Shown here: piece after piece, positions 56,492 to 64,000 of the stretch
Numbering within the stretch: position 1 is the stretch's first letter
Layout of the letters: every line of letters begins with the position of its first letter
NCBI RefSeq assembly: GCF_016909495.1
Contig: NZ_JAFBFW010000003.1
Span: 248,001-312,000, forward strand
Reading direction: 5' to 3'
Length of the DNA: 64,000 nucleotides
Source of the DNA: Pantoea coffeiphila
GTDB taxonomy: Bacteria; Pseudomonadota; Gammaproteobacteria; Enterobacterales; Enterobacteriaceae
Program-made: the position numbers and the translations under genes
Notes under the pieces: model-generated
What the model saw: only the letters and a program-made list of their open reading frames with translations
Told to the model about the DNA's origin: nothing
The model's database searches: none

Positions 56492-57631
56492 TTAAGCATC
56501 ACGGGGTAATCCTTTTTCTATCGCTCGCACCAGGCGTCTCTGCTGGCTGCTCTGAACCTCAACAACATTTTCATCGCGCTTTGCCAGCTGACAGGCGATA
56601 GCCCAGCGGATATGCTCATCCAGCATTTCATTTTCCCCCAGTCTGGCCTCTAAAGCCTGAAGGTGTGATGCTTCCCAGGGCGCATTGCCCAGTGCTACGG
56701 CCACGTTACGCAACCAGCGCAGGTGCCCGATACGTCGGATCGCCGATCCCTCGGTTACCCGCAGGAATTTTGCTTCGTCCCAGGCGAACAGATCGATAAG
56801 CGGCGGCGCATGCAACACGGCACGAGGACTAAAATCATCTTCATCAGTCAACTGGCCGTAGCGGTTCCATGGACAGATTAGCTGGCAGTCATCGCAGCCG
56901 TAGATGCGGTTACCGATCAACGGCCGAAACTCTTCCGGAATCGCCCCTTCCAGTTCAATGGTCAGATACGAAATGCAGCGCCGGGCATCCACCTTGTAAG
57001 GTTCTACAATCGCCCCGGTTGGGCAGGTGGTGATACAGGCCACACAGCGTCCGCAGTTCTCTTCCACCGGGCTGTCGACGGGAAGCGGAAGATCGATCAG
57101 TAGTTCACCGAGAAAAAACCACGATCCGGCTTCCCGATTGAGGATCAGAGAATGTTTACCGGTCCAGCCAAGCCCTGCTTTTGCTGCAAGCGGGCGTTCC
57201 AGCACCGGTGCTGAATCAACAAAAGGACGAAATTGCGCTTCTTCGCAGCGTTCGCGGATCATATCGCCTAACTTTTTTAGACGGTTACGCAATACTTTGT
57301 GGTAATCACGACCAAGTGCATAGCGGCTAACATAGCCCAGGCGGGGATTTCTCAGCGTGCTGGCAAACGATGCTTTGGCCGGAAGATAGTTCATACGCAC
57401 GCTGATCACCCGTAGCGTGCCTGGCATCAGTTCATGGGGACGGGCGCGCATCATTCCGTGACGCGCCATCCAGTCCATCTCTCCGTGATATTGTTTATCC
57501 AGCCAGGCCTGCAGGCGCGGTTCCTCCAGCGTTAAATCGGTATCGCAGATACCGACCTGCTGAAAGCCGAGCGACAGCCCCCACTGTTTAATATCCAGGG
57601 CGAGTTGATGGAAATCGAGAGGATGCGACAT
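56492..57631 (-). CDS. queG: Epoxyqueuosine reductase QueG
   Basis: This 379-residue cobalamin- and iron-sulfur-dependent enzyme does the last step of queuosine synthesis in tRNA. Two [4Fe-4S] motifs are CGRCVACITTCPTGAI and CDDCQLICPWNR. The C-terminal HEAT-like part includes RRIGHLRWLRNVAVALGN. The ATG at 57631 ([11 protein letters not shown]) overlaps by two bases the divergent start of nnr, so each promoter lies in the other coding region. An in-frame start at 57658 would lie inside nnr. Confidence 0.95.
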   Translation of the reverse strand: MSHPLDFHQLALDIKQWGLSLGFQQVGICDTDLTLEEPRLQAWLDKQYHGEMDWMARHGMMRARPHELMPGTLRVISVRMNYLPAKASFASTLRNPRLGYVSRYALGRDYHKVLRNRLKKLGDMIRERCEEAQFRPFVDSAPVLERPLAAKAGLGWTGKHSLILNREAGSWFFLGELLIDLPLPVDSPVEENCGRCVACITTCPTGAIVEPYKVDARRCISYLTIELEGAIPEEFRPLIGNRIYGCDDCQLICPWNRYGQLTDEDDFSPRAVLHAPPLIDLFAWDEAKFLRVTEGSAIRRIGHLRWLRNVAVALGNAPWEASHLQALEARLGENEMLDEHIRWAIACQLAKRDENVVEVQSSQQRRLVRAIEKGLPRDA

Positions 57632-59153
57632 GAAGAACCTGAACCAGCAGAAAGACAACCTTAGTTTACCCTATTCTGTCTGGCCTGTGGAGGCGATAGC
57701 TCAGCTGGAGCGGGAAGGCGCTGATGCGCTGGGGATTACCCTCTTTGAACTGATGCAGCGGGCGGGGGAAGCGGCGTTTGACCGGATAAGGACCCTTTGG
57801 CCGGATTCCCAACACTGGCTGATTCTCTGCGGGCATGGCAACAATGGCGGGGACGGTTTTGTCATCGCGCGCCTGGCGAAAGCTGCCGGACTGACGGTCA
57901 CGCTGATCGCCGTGGAAGGTCGCCATGCTCTGCCGGATGAAGCGCAGCAGGCCCGTGCTGCCTGGCTTGCCGCCGGAGGTGTGGTTCACGATCCGGCCAT
58001 TGACTGGCCGGACGATCTGGATGTGATTGTCGATGCGCTGCTGGGCACCGGAATGAATCGGGCTCCGGCCGCTCCTTACGATCGTCTGATTGAGCAGGCA
58101 AATCGCTATCCGGCCCCGATTTTTTCCATTGATGTGCCGTCTGGGTTAGTGGCTGCTAACGGCACTACGCCAGGTGTGGCAATCGAAGCGACATTTACCC
58201 TGACGTTTATCGCCTTTAAACCGGGTTTGCTGACCGGAAAAGCACGTGACCATGTCGGGCAACTTGATTATCACAGTCTCGCTCTCGATCCCTGGCTGAT
58301 AACGCAGCAGGCCCCAATCGCCCGCTATGATGCCGGTTATCTTTCCCACTGGCTGAAACCTCGGCGAGCCACTTCCCACAAGGGCGATCATGGCCGCCTG
58401 CTGCTGATTGGCGGCGATCACGGCACCGCAGGCGCGATACGGATGGCGGCTGAAGCCGCTTTACGCGCCGGGTCTGGTCTTGTGCGAGTACTTACTCACA
58501 TTGATAACGTTGCCCCACTGCTGACGGCACGACCCGAGCTGATGGTACAAGAGTTAACGGCGTCCGCGCTGGATGACGGGCTGGAATGGGCCGATTTCAT
58601 TGTTATCGGACCGGGTATGGGTCAGGGAGCCTGGGGCAAAAAAGCCCTGAAAAAAGTAGAAAACTCTCATAAACCGATGCTTTGGGATGCCGATGCGCTT
58701 AACCTGCTGGCAATCAGCCCCGATAAACGTCAAAATCGGATTATTACGCCGCATCCCGGTGAGGCAGCACGTCTGCTGAACGTGAAAGTGAGTGAAATTG
58801 AAAGCGACCGCTTACTTGCGGTGCGGCGGCTGGTAAAGCGCTATGGCGGAGTGGTGGTACTGAAAGGTGCCGGAACGCTGGTCGCGGAAGAGAGCGGTAA
58901 ACTGGCAATTGCCGATGTAGGTAACGCCGGTATGGCCAGCGGTGGTATGGGAGATGTGTTATCTGGCATCATCGGTAGCCTGGCGGGGCAAAAATCCTCG
59001 CTCTACGATGCAGCCTGCGCAGGATGCGTTGCGCACGGAGCGGCAGCCGACGCGGTGGCCGCACGCTATGGTACACGCGGCATGTTAGCGACCGATCTTT
59101 TTTCCGTGCTGTATCTGTTTGTCAATCCTGAGATGTCGAATAAAAAAGAATGA
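57630..59153 (+). CDS. nnr: Bifunctional NAD(P)HX repair enzyme Nnr
   Basis: This 507-residue fusion repairs hydrated NAD(P)H. The N-terminal YjeF epimerase domain (about residues 10-220) has [15 protein letters not shown] and [17 protein letters not shown]. The C-terminal ADP-dependent dehydratase domain (about 235-500) has [14 protein letters not shown] and [16 protein letters not shown]. An AGAGGA ribosome site lies before the ATG at 57630. It heads the operon nnr-tsaE-amiB-mutL-miaA, with overlapping or nearly touching genes. Confidence 0.96.
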   Translation: MKNLNQQKDNLSLPYSVWPVEAIAQLEREGADALGITLFELMQRAGEAAFDRIRTLWPDSQHWLILCGHGNNGGDGFVIARLAKAAGLTVTLIAVEGRHALPDEAQQARAAWLAAGGVVHDPAIDWPDDLDVIVDALLGTGMNRAPAAPYDRLIEQANRYPAPIFSIDVPSGLVAANGTTPGVAIEATFTLTFIAFKPGLLTGKARDHVGQLDYHSLALDPWLITQQAPIARYDAGYLSHWLKPRRATSHKGDHGRLLLIGGDHGTAGAIRMAAEAALRAGSGLVRVLTHIDNVAPLLTARPELMVQELTASALDDGLEWADFIVIGPGMGQGAWGKKALKKVENSHKPMLWDADALNLLAISPDKRQNRIITPHPGEAARLLNVKVSEIESDRLLAVRRLVKRYGGVVVLKGAGTLVAEESGKLAIADVGNAGMASGGMGDVLSGIIGSLAGQKSSLYDAACAGCVAHGAAADAVAARYGTRGMLATDLFSVLYLFVNPEMSNKKE

Positions 59154-59626
59154 TGACCTGTGTAATCGCGTTGCCCGATGAGGCAGCAACCCTCGCATTG
59201 GGTGCCCGGCTGGCCCGCGTCTGTGACGGCGCGGCAACTCTTTATCTGTACGGCGACCTGGGCGCGGGAAAAACGACGTTCAGTCGCGGATTTTTACAGG
59301 CTTTAGGGCATCAGGGGAATGTGAAAAGTCCAACTTATACGCTGGTAGAACCCTACGAGCTGGTCGATCGCCGCGTGTATCATTTTGATCTCTATCGCCT
59401 GGCCGATCCGGAAGAGCTGGAATTTATGGGCATCCGCGATTACTTCACCAATGACAGTATTTGTCTGGTGGAGTGGCCACAGCAGGGAACCGGCGTGCTG
59501 CCGGAGCCGGATATGGAGCTGCATCTGAGCTATGAAGGGCATGCGCGCCACGCTGAACTGCGTGCACGTTCCGCTGCCGGTGAGTCCATGCTGCAGCAGT
59601 TTGCATCACAGCAGGGTGAGGGATGA
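59150..59626 (+). CDS. tsaE: tRNA threonylcarbamoyladenosine ATPase TsaE
   Basis: This 158-residue P-loop ATPase works with TsaB and TsaD to form t6A37 in ANN-decoding tRNAs. The Walker A motif is [14 protein letters not shown]. The family segments [13 protein letters not shown] and [17 protein letters not shown], and LVEWPQQG, follow. The start overlaps the nnr stop by four bases, and a second ATG is directly adjacent at 59153. Confidence 0.95.
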   Translation: MMTCVIALPDEAATLALGARLARVCDGAATLYLYGDLGAGKTTFSRGFLQALGHQGNVKSPTYTLVEPYELVDRRVYHFDLYRLADPEELEFMGIRDYFTNDSICLVEWPQQGTGVLPEPDMELHLSYEGHARHAELRARSAAGESMLQQFASQQGEG

Positions 59627-61329
59627 TGCGGCAGATTAAATCCTGGTTATTGCTTGCTCTGTTTTTCTGTTCGTTTGCCTCCGTGGCGGCAAGCCTTTCA
59701 GACATTAAAGTTTCCAACGGTAGCGACGAAGCCAAAGTCACGCTGAGCTTTGCCGGACAGCCGATTTACGCGTTCTTCCCGCTGCATAATCCCGATCGCG
59801 TGGTGCTGGACATCCGCCAGAGCGGCATTGTTGGCGGGCTGCCCCTGACTTTCAGCGGGGAAAATATCGTTAAGCGTATTCGCTCCAGCGAGGCGAAGGA
59901 CAGCCAGAGCATCCGTCTGGTGTTCGAACTGACCCAGCCGGGTAAAACACGGGCAGTGACCCAGAAAAACGGTAGCAGCTACGACGTGGTGTTTACTATC
60001 AGCGGCACGCGCCCGGCGAAGGTAGCCAGCCGCCCGGCACCGGTCAGCAGCAGTAACGCTTCTCGGGCTACGGTTAGCGGCAGTACGGCTTCTCGCCCGA
60101 CCAGCAGCCAGCCAGAGAAAAATCCGTTTAACGCTAATCCGGTTACGGCCGTCACCAGCGGTACGCAAACCGCTCGCCCGCGCAGCACTGCGGCCAGCAG
60201 CAGTGATACGGTAATTGTGGCGATCGACGCCGGGCACGGCGGTCAGGACCCGGGGGCCATTGGCGGCGGCGGGCTGAAAGAGAAGAACGTGACCATCGCC
60301 ATTGCCCGCAAGCTCAAGGCGCTGCTGAATGACGACCCGATGTTTAAAGGCGTAATGACCCGAGATGGCGATTACTTTATCTCCGTGATGGGCCGTTCAG
60401 ACGTGGCGCGTAAGCAAAATGCCAACCTGCTGGTCTCCATACACGCGGATGCGGCTCCTAACCGCAGTGCTTCGGGAGCCTCGGTATGGGTACTCTCTAA
60501 CCGTCGCGCTAACAGTGAAATGGCCGGCTGGCTCGAACAGCATGAGAAACAGTCTGAACTGCTGGGCGGTGCGGGCGATTTGCTGGCTAACAGCCAGGCT
60601 GACCCCTACCTGAGCCAGGCGGTGCTGGATCTGCAGTTCGGCCACTCGCAGCGGGTAGGATATGATGTCGCCGTTAAAGTGATTGCTCAGCTGCAGCGCG
60701 TCGGTGCGCTGCATAAACGTCGTCCGGAACATGCCAGCCTGGGCGTTCTGCGCTCGCCGGATATTCCATCCCTGCTGGTGGAAACCGGCTTTATCAGCAA
60801 CCCTTCGGAGGAGCGACTGCTTGGCAGTAGCGCTTACCAGCAGAAGATTGCCGAGTCGATTTATAAAGGCTTGCGCAACTACTTCCTGGCGCACCCGCTA
60901 CAATCGGTCCCAAAGGAGGAAAACCGACCGTTGCAGTCCGCAGCGGCGGTTGAAGTAGAAGCTAACCCGGCACCGGCAGGAACGCAGTACACCGGCGCGA
61001 CGCAGCGCCACGTGGTAAAACGCGGTGAAACGCTCTCCGGGATTGCGGCGCATTATGGCGTCAGCATGGCGACGCTGCGTTCCCTGAACACCCTGAAGAA
61101 AGATGTTGTCTGGGTTGGCCAGCGGCTGAAAGTGCCTGCGGGGAGCGTAAAGCAGATCGCCAGCACGGTTAAAGCCGCTAAGCCGCAGCGACATAAAGTG
61201 GTGCGGGGAGATTCTCTCACGGCGATTGCTGCGAAGTATGGCGTTAGCCCGCAGGCGATTCAGCAGGCGAACAAGATGAAAACGCAAAACGTGATGCTGG
61301 GTCAGACCTTGACCATTCCTACATCGTAA
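59623..61329 (+). CDS. amiB: N-acetylmuramoyl-L-alanine amidase AmiB
   Basis: This 568-residue exported zinc amidase splits septal peptidoglycan during division and is activated by EnvC. After a signal peptide of about 23 residues comes an AMIN domain (about 25-125) that targets the septum, then a Ser/Thr-rich linker. The Amidase_3 domain (about 195-415) has zinc ligands in [18 protein letters not shown] and the Glu in VETGFISN. Two LysM domains follow at about 463-507 and 522-566 ([34 protein letters not shown]). E. coli AmiB is about 445 residues with a single LysM, so this form is extended. The start overlaps the tsaE stop. Confidence 0.95.
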   Translation: MMRQIKSWLLLALFFCSFASVAASLSDIKVSNGSDEAKVTLSFAGQPIYAFFPLHNPDRVVLDIRQSGIVGGLPLTFSGENIVKRIRSSEAKDSQSIRLVFELTQPGKTRAVTQKNGSSYDVVFTISGTRPAKVASRPAPVSSSNASRATVSGSTASRPTSSQPEKNPFNANPVTAVTSGTQTARPRSTAASSSDTVIVAIDAGHGGQDPGAIGGGGLKEKNVTIAIARKLKALLNDDPMFKGVMTRDGDYFISVMGRSDVARKQNANLLVSIHADAAPNRSASGASVWVLSNRRANSEMAGWLEQHEKQSELLGGAGDLLANSQADPYLSQAVLDLQFGHSQRVGYDVAVKVIAQLQRVGALHKRRPEHASLGVLRSPDIPSLLVETGFISNPSEERLLGSSAYQQKIAESIYKGLRNYFLAHPLQSVPKEENRPLQSAAAVEVEANPAPAGTQYTGATQRHVVKRGETLSGIAAHYGVSMATLRSLNTLKKDVVWVGQRLKVPAGSVKQIASTVKAAKPQRHKVVRGDSLTAIAAKYGVSPQAIQQANKMKTQNVMLGQTLTIPTS

Positions 61330-61341
61330 TTGAGGACAGTT

Positions 61342-63327
61342 ATGCCCATTCAGGTGCTACCACCGCAGCTTGCTAACCAGATTGCCGCTGGCGAAGTGGT
61401 CGAGCGCCCGGCCTCCGTGGTGAAAGAGCTGGTGGAAAACAGCCTGGATGCGGGGGCGACACGGATTGATATCGATATCGAAAAGGGCGGGGCAAAGCTG
61501 ATTCGCATCCGTGATAACGGCAGCGGCATCGGTAAAGACGAACTGGCGATGGCCCTGGCCCGCCACGCGACGAGTAAAATCACCACGCTTGACGATCTTG
61601 AGGCGATTATCAGTCTCGGATTTCGCGGTGAGGCGCTGGCCAGTATCAGCTCGGTTTCCCGCCTGACGCTCACCTCGCGCACCGAGGCGCAGAGCGAAGC
61701 CTGGCAGGCCTATGCAGAAGGCCGCGATCAGGCGGTGACCGTGAAGCCTGCGGCACATCCGGTCGGAACGACCCTGGAAGTGCTCGACCTGTTTTATAAC
61801 ACGCCCGCCCGCCGCAAATTTATGCGCACCGAAAAGACCGAATTTACCCATATCGATGAAGTTGTGCGCCGCATTGCGCTGGCGCGTTTCGATGTGGCGA
61901 TTAGCCTCAGCCACAATGGCAAGCTGGTGAGACAGTACCGTGGCGTCAGTGATGATACGCAGCGCGAGCGGCGGCTGGGTGCAATTTGCGGCACCGCGTT
62001 CATCAGCCACGCGCTGGCGATTGAGTGGCAGCATGGTGAACTGGCGCTGCGCGGCTGGGTTGCCGATCCCGCCGGGTCTAAGGTGCTGAGCGAGCTACAG
62101 TATTGCTATGTTAACGGTCGCATGATGCGCGATCGACTGATTAATCACGCTATTCGTCAGGCCTATCAGGATAAGCTGGGCGATCAGCACCAGCCCGCCT
62201 ACGTGCTGTATCTTGAAATCGATCCGCATCAGGTCGATGTCAACGTTCACCCGGCCAAGCATGAGGTGCGCTTCCACCAGTCGCGGCTGGTGCATGATTT
62301 TATTTATCAGGGCGTGGTGAGCGTGTTGCAGGAAACTGGCCAGGAAACGCTGGCGGATCTTGAACCCGGTACGCCTGCCGATCGCTGGCAGCCTGAAAAT
62401 CGCCAGGCGGCGGGTGGAAATCATTTCTCCACGCCTGCACCATCGGATGCAGACTATTCTGCGGGTGCGGGTGCGGGATTCAGTCTGGACCACGCTGCAA
62501 CAGAGGTTCCTCGTTCATCTGTCGGCCCGTCACCCTCTTCAGCAGATAATATGCGCAGCGCTTCTGGCGGAGGTTCTTCAGAACGCGCATCCGGTGGTCT
62601 GGCAGGCGCAATGTTCCCGCACCGGCGGCAGGAGCCGGTTTATCAGAAACGTGAGGGTGCCGCTTATCAACAGCTGATGAATACGCCGCCAGCGCGATGC
62701 AACGAACCTGCTTTGCCCGCGCCGGAAAAAAGGACTCCGCAACCGCTAGCTGAAACACCGCTTAGCGGCCATACGCACAGCTTTGGCCGCGTGCTAACGG
62801 TGTTACAGCAGCATTACGCGCTGGTTGAAAGTTCAGAACGCTTATCGCTGGTCGCCCTCGCCGTTGCCGAACGCTGGCTGAAGCAGGCGCAGCTTGAACC
62901 TGGAACGGAAGGACTTAAACCGCAGCCGCTGTTGATCCCGGTACGACTCAAGCTCGATAAAGCCGAGCGAGAGGCGATGGGCCATTCGGCCACATTGCTA
63001 AATCAGCTGGGTATTGAACTGCTTGCGGAAGGCCAGCATGTGATGCTGCGCGCGGTGCCTTTACCATTACGCCAACAAAATTTACAAAACTTGATTCCAG
63101 AACTGTTAGGCTACTTGGCCCGGCAGCAGGATGTTTCAGCCAGTCAGATTGCGCAGTGGTTAGCGCGTCAATCGGTTTCTGAACATCAGCACTGGAATCA
63201 CTCGCAGGCGATTGCCCTGCTGGCCGACGTTGAACGACTTTGCCCGCAGTTAGTGAAATCGCCACCTTCTGGATTAGTGCAAATTATTGATATTAATACG
63301 GCGATGAACGCCCTGAAGTATGAGTGA
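61342..63327 (+). CDS. mutL: DNA mismatch repair protein MutL
   Basis: This 661-residue GHKL ATPase links MutS mismatch recognition to MutH and UvrD. N-terminal motifs are [19 protein letters not shown] and ARHATSKI, then [13 protein letters not shown]. The C-terminal dimerisation domain begins at about residue 470 ([19 protein letters not shown]). The linker (about 345-470) is longer than in the 615-residue E. coli protein and rich in Gly, Ser, Ala and Pro. The ATG at 61342 matches family starts, and an in-frame TTG at 61330 is rejected. The stop overlaps miaA by 8 bases. Confidence 0.96.
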   Translation: MPIQVLPPQLANQIAAGEVVERPASVVKELVENSLDAGATRIDIDIEKGGAKLIRIRDNGSGIGKDELAMALARHATSKITTLDDLEAIISLGFRGEALASISSVSRLTLTSRTEAQSEAWQAYAEGRDQAVTVKPAAHPVGTTLEVLDLFYNTPARRKFMRTEKTEFTHIDEVVRRIALARFDVAISLSHNGKLVRQYRGVSDDTQRERRLGAICGTAFISHALAIEWQHGELALRGWVADPAGSKVLSELQYCYVNGRMMRDRLINHAIRQAYQDKLGDQHQPAYVLYLEIDPHQVDVNVHPAKHEVRFHQSRLVHDFIYQGVVSVLQETGQETLADLEPGTPADRWQPENRQAAGGNHFSTPAPSDADYSAGAGAGFSLDHAATEVPRSSVGPSPSSADNMRSASGGGSSERASGGLAGAMFPHRRQEPVYQKREGAAYQQLMNTPPARCNEPALPAPEKRTPQPLAETPLSGHTHSFGRVLTVLQQHYALVESSERLSLVALAVAERWLKQAQLEPGTEGLKPQPLLIPVRLKLDKAEREAMGHSATLLNQLGIELLAEGQHVMLRAVPLPLRQQNLQNLIPELLGYLARQQDVSASQIAQWLARQSVSEHQHWNHSQAIALLADVERLCPQLVKSPPSGLVQIIDINTAMNALKYE

Positions 63328-64000
63328 ACAATCCACGGCTGGCCTGCCTAAGGCAATATTTTTGATGGGGCCTACGGCCTCCGGCAAGACCGCGCTGGCG
63401 ATAGCCCTGCGTCAGGCGCTGCCGGTAGAGCTGATTAGCGTAGATTCCGCACTGATTTATCGCGGAATGGATATCGGCACCGCCAAGCCTTCAGCAGAAG
63501 AGCTGGCATTGGCGCCTCATCGTTTGCTGGACATCCGCGATCCCGCTGAAAGTTATTCAGCGGCAGAGTTTCGTCGCGATGCGCTGGCTGAAATGGCGGA
63601 GATTACCCAACGCGGGAATATTCCGTTGCTTGTTGGTGGCACCATGCTTTATTACAAGGCGTTACTGGAAGGATTATCCCCACTGCCCGCGGCCGATCCT
63701 GAAGTGCGTCAGCGTATAGAGCAAATGGCGAGTGAGAAGGGCTGGGAAGCACTTCATCGCCAGTTATGTGATGTTGATCCCGTTGCAGGACGTCGTATTC
63801 ATCCGAATGATCCCCAGAGACTTTCGCGAGCACTGGAAGTTTTTTTTATTTCGGGTAAAACTTTAACGGAACTGACAAAAACGTCTGGAGACGCGCTGCC
63901 GTATGATGTTCACCAGTTTGCTATCGCGCCAGCGAGTCGTGAACTGATCCATCAGAGAATAGAGCTGCGTTTTCAACAGATGCTGGCGTCAGGATTTGAA
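63320..64000 (+). CDS. miaA: tRNA dimethylallyltransferase MiaA (partial, runs off the window)
   Basis: The first 227 codons are present from the ATG at 63320, which overlaps the mutL stop. MiaA adds a dimethylallyl group to A37 of UNN-decoding tRNAs. The P-loop is [14 protein letters not shown], followed by [17 protein letters not shown] and [16 protein letters not shown], then [17 protein letters not shown]. The frame is open to base 64000. In E. coli hfq follows. Confidence 0.96.
   Translation, partial: MSEQSTAGLPKAIFLMGPTASGKTALAIALRQALPVELISVDSALIYRGMDIGTAKPSAEELALAPHRLLDIRDPAESYSAAEFRRDALAEMAEITQRGNIPLLVGGTMLYYKALLEGLSPLPAADPEVRQRIEQMASEKGWEALHRQLCDVDPVAGRRIHPNDPQRLSRALEVFFISGKTLTELTKTSGDALPYDVHQFAIAPASRELIHQRIELRFQQMLASGFE

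Overview
The window looks like chromosome of a member of the Enterobacterales. It is probably Erwiniaceae (Erwinia/Pantoea-like), judged from the protein sequences and from a gene order matching the 94-min region of Escherichia coli with several E. coli genes missing. I see no insertion sequence, integrase, prophage, CRISPR array or rRNA.

Left part (1-25.5 kb) is accessory. It opens with an MFS exporter and a divergent LysR regulator. Next come a 14-helix DHA2-type exporter and a divergent TetR regulator, whose shared spacer holds both a Fur-box-like site and a perfect TetR-type palindrome. A complete efflux locus follows: an AdeRS-like two-component system, a divergent RND adaptor and pump, and a MarA/RamA-like activator. 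A type 3 fimbrial operon (mrkABCDF) comes next, facing a c-di-GMP phosphodiesterase (MrkJ-like) and a PilZ activator (MrkH-like). After it lie an EthD-domain protein, a TacAT-type toxin-antitoxin pair, and a heme-uptake module of a HasR-like receptor, ECF sigma factor, FecR-like anti-sigma and dedicated TonB. A tRNA-Phe gene marks the edge of this block.

Right part (25.5-64 kb) is mostly core and follows the E. coli order: yjdC, dsbD, dcuA, aspA, fxsA, groES-groEL, yjeI, epmB/efp, ecnB, frdDCBA, epmA, mscM-psd, rsgA, orn, tRNA-Gly, queG, nnr-tsaE-amiB-mutL-miaA. The E. coli genes cutA, yjeH, yjeJ, ecnA, gdx, blc and ampC are not present at their expected places. A low-GC chaperone-usher cluster with two DUF1120-like pilins sits between groEL and yjeI.

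The glycine tRNA cluster is unusual. Three identical tRNA-Gly(GCC) genes, each with its own promoter, are separated by an orphan siderophore-binding protein and by a secreted alpha/beta hydrolase. Right after the third copy and before queG is a 313-bp gene-free AT-rich stretch with several DnaA-box-like 9-mers. Its position and content match datA, the E. coli locus that promotes DnaA-ATP hydrolysis.

Functional links: EF-P and its two modification enzymes EpmA and EpmB are all here. Aspartase, DcuA and fumarate reductase together form the anaerobic aspartate/fumarate respiration route. The mrk genes with MrkH and MrkJ form a c-di-GMP-controlled adhesion unit. The sigma factor of the heme module probably acts at two similar promoter-like elements in front of the receptor and tonB. 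Both fimbrial operons carry a terminator-like hairpin between pilin and chaperone genes.
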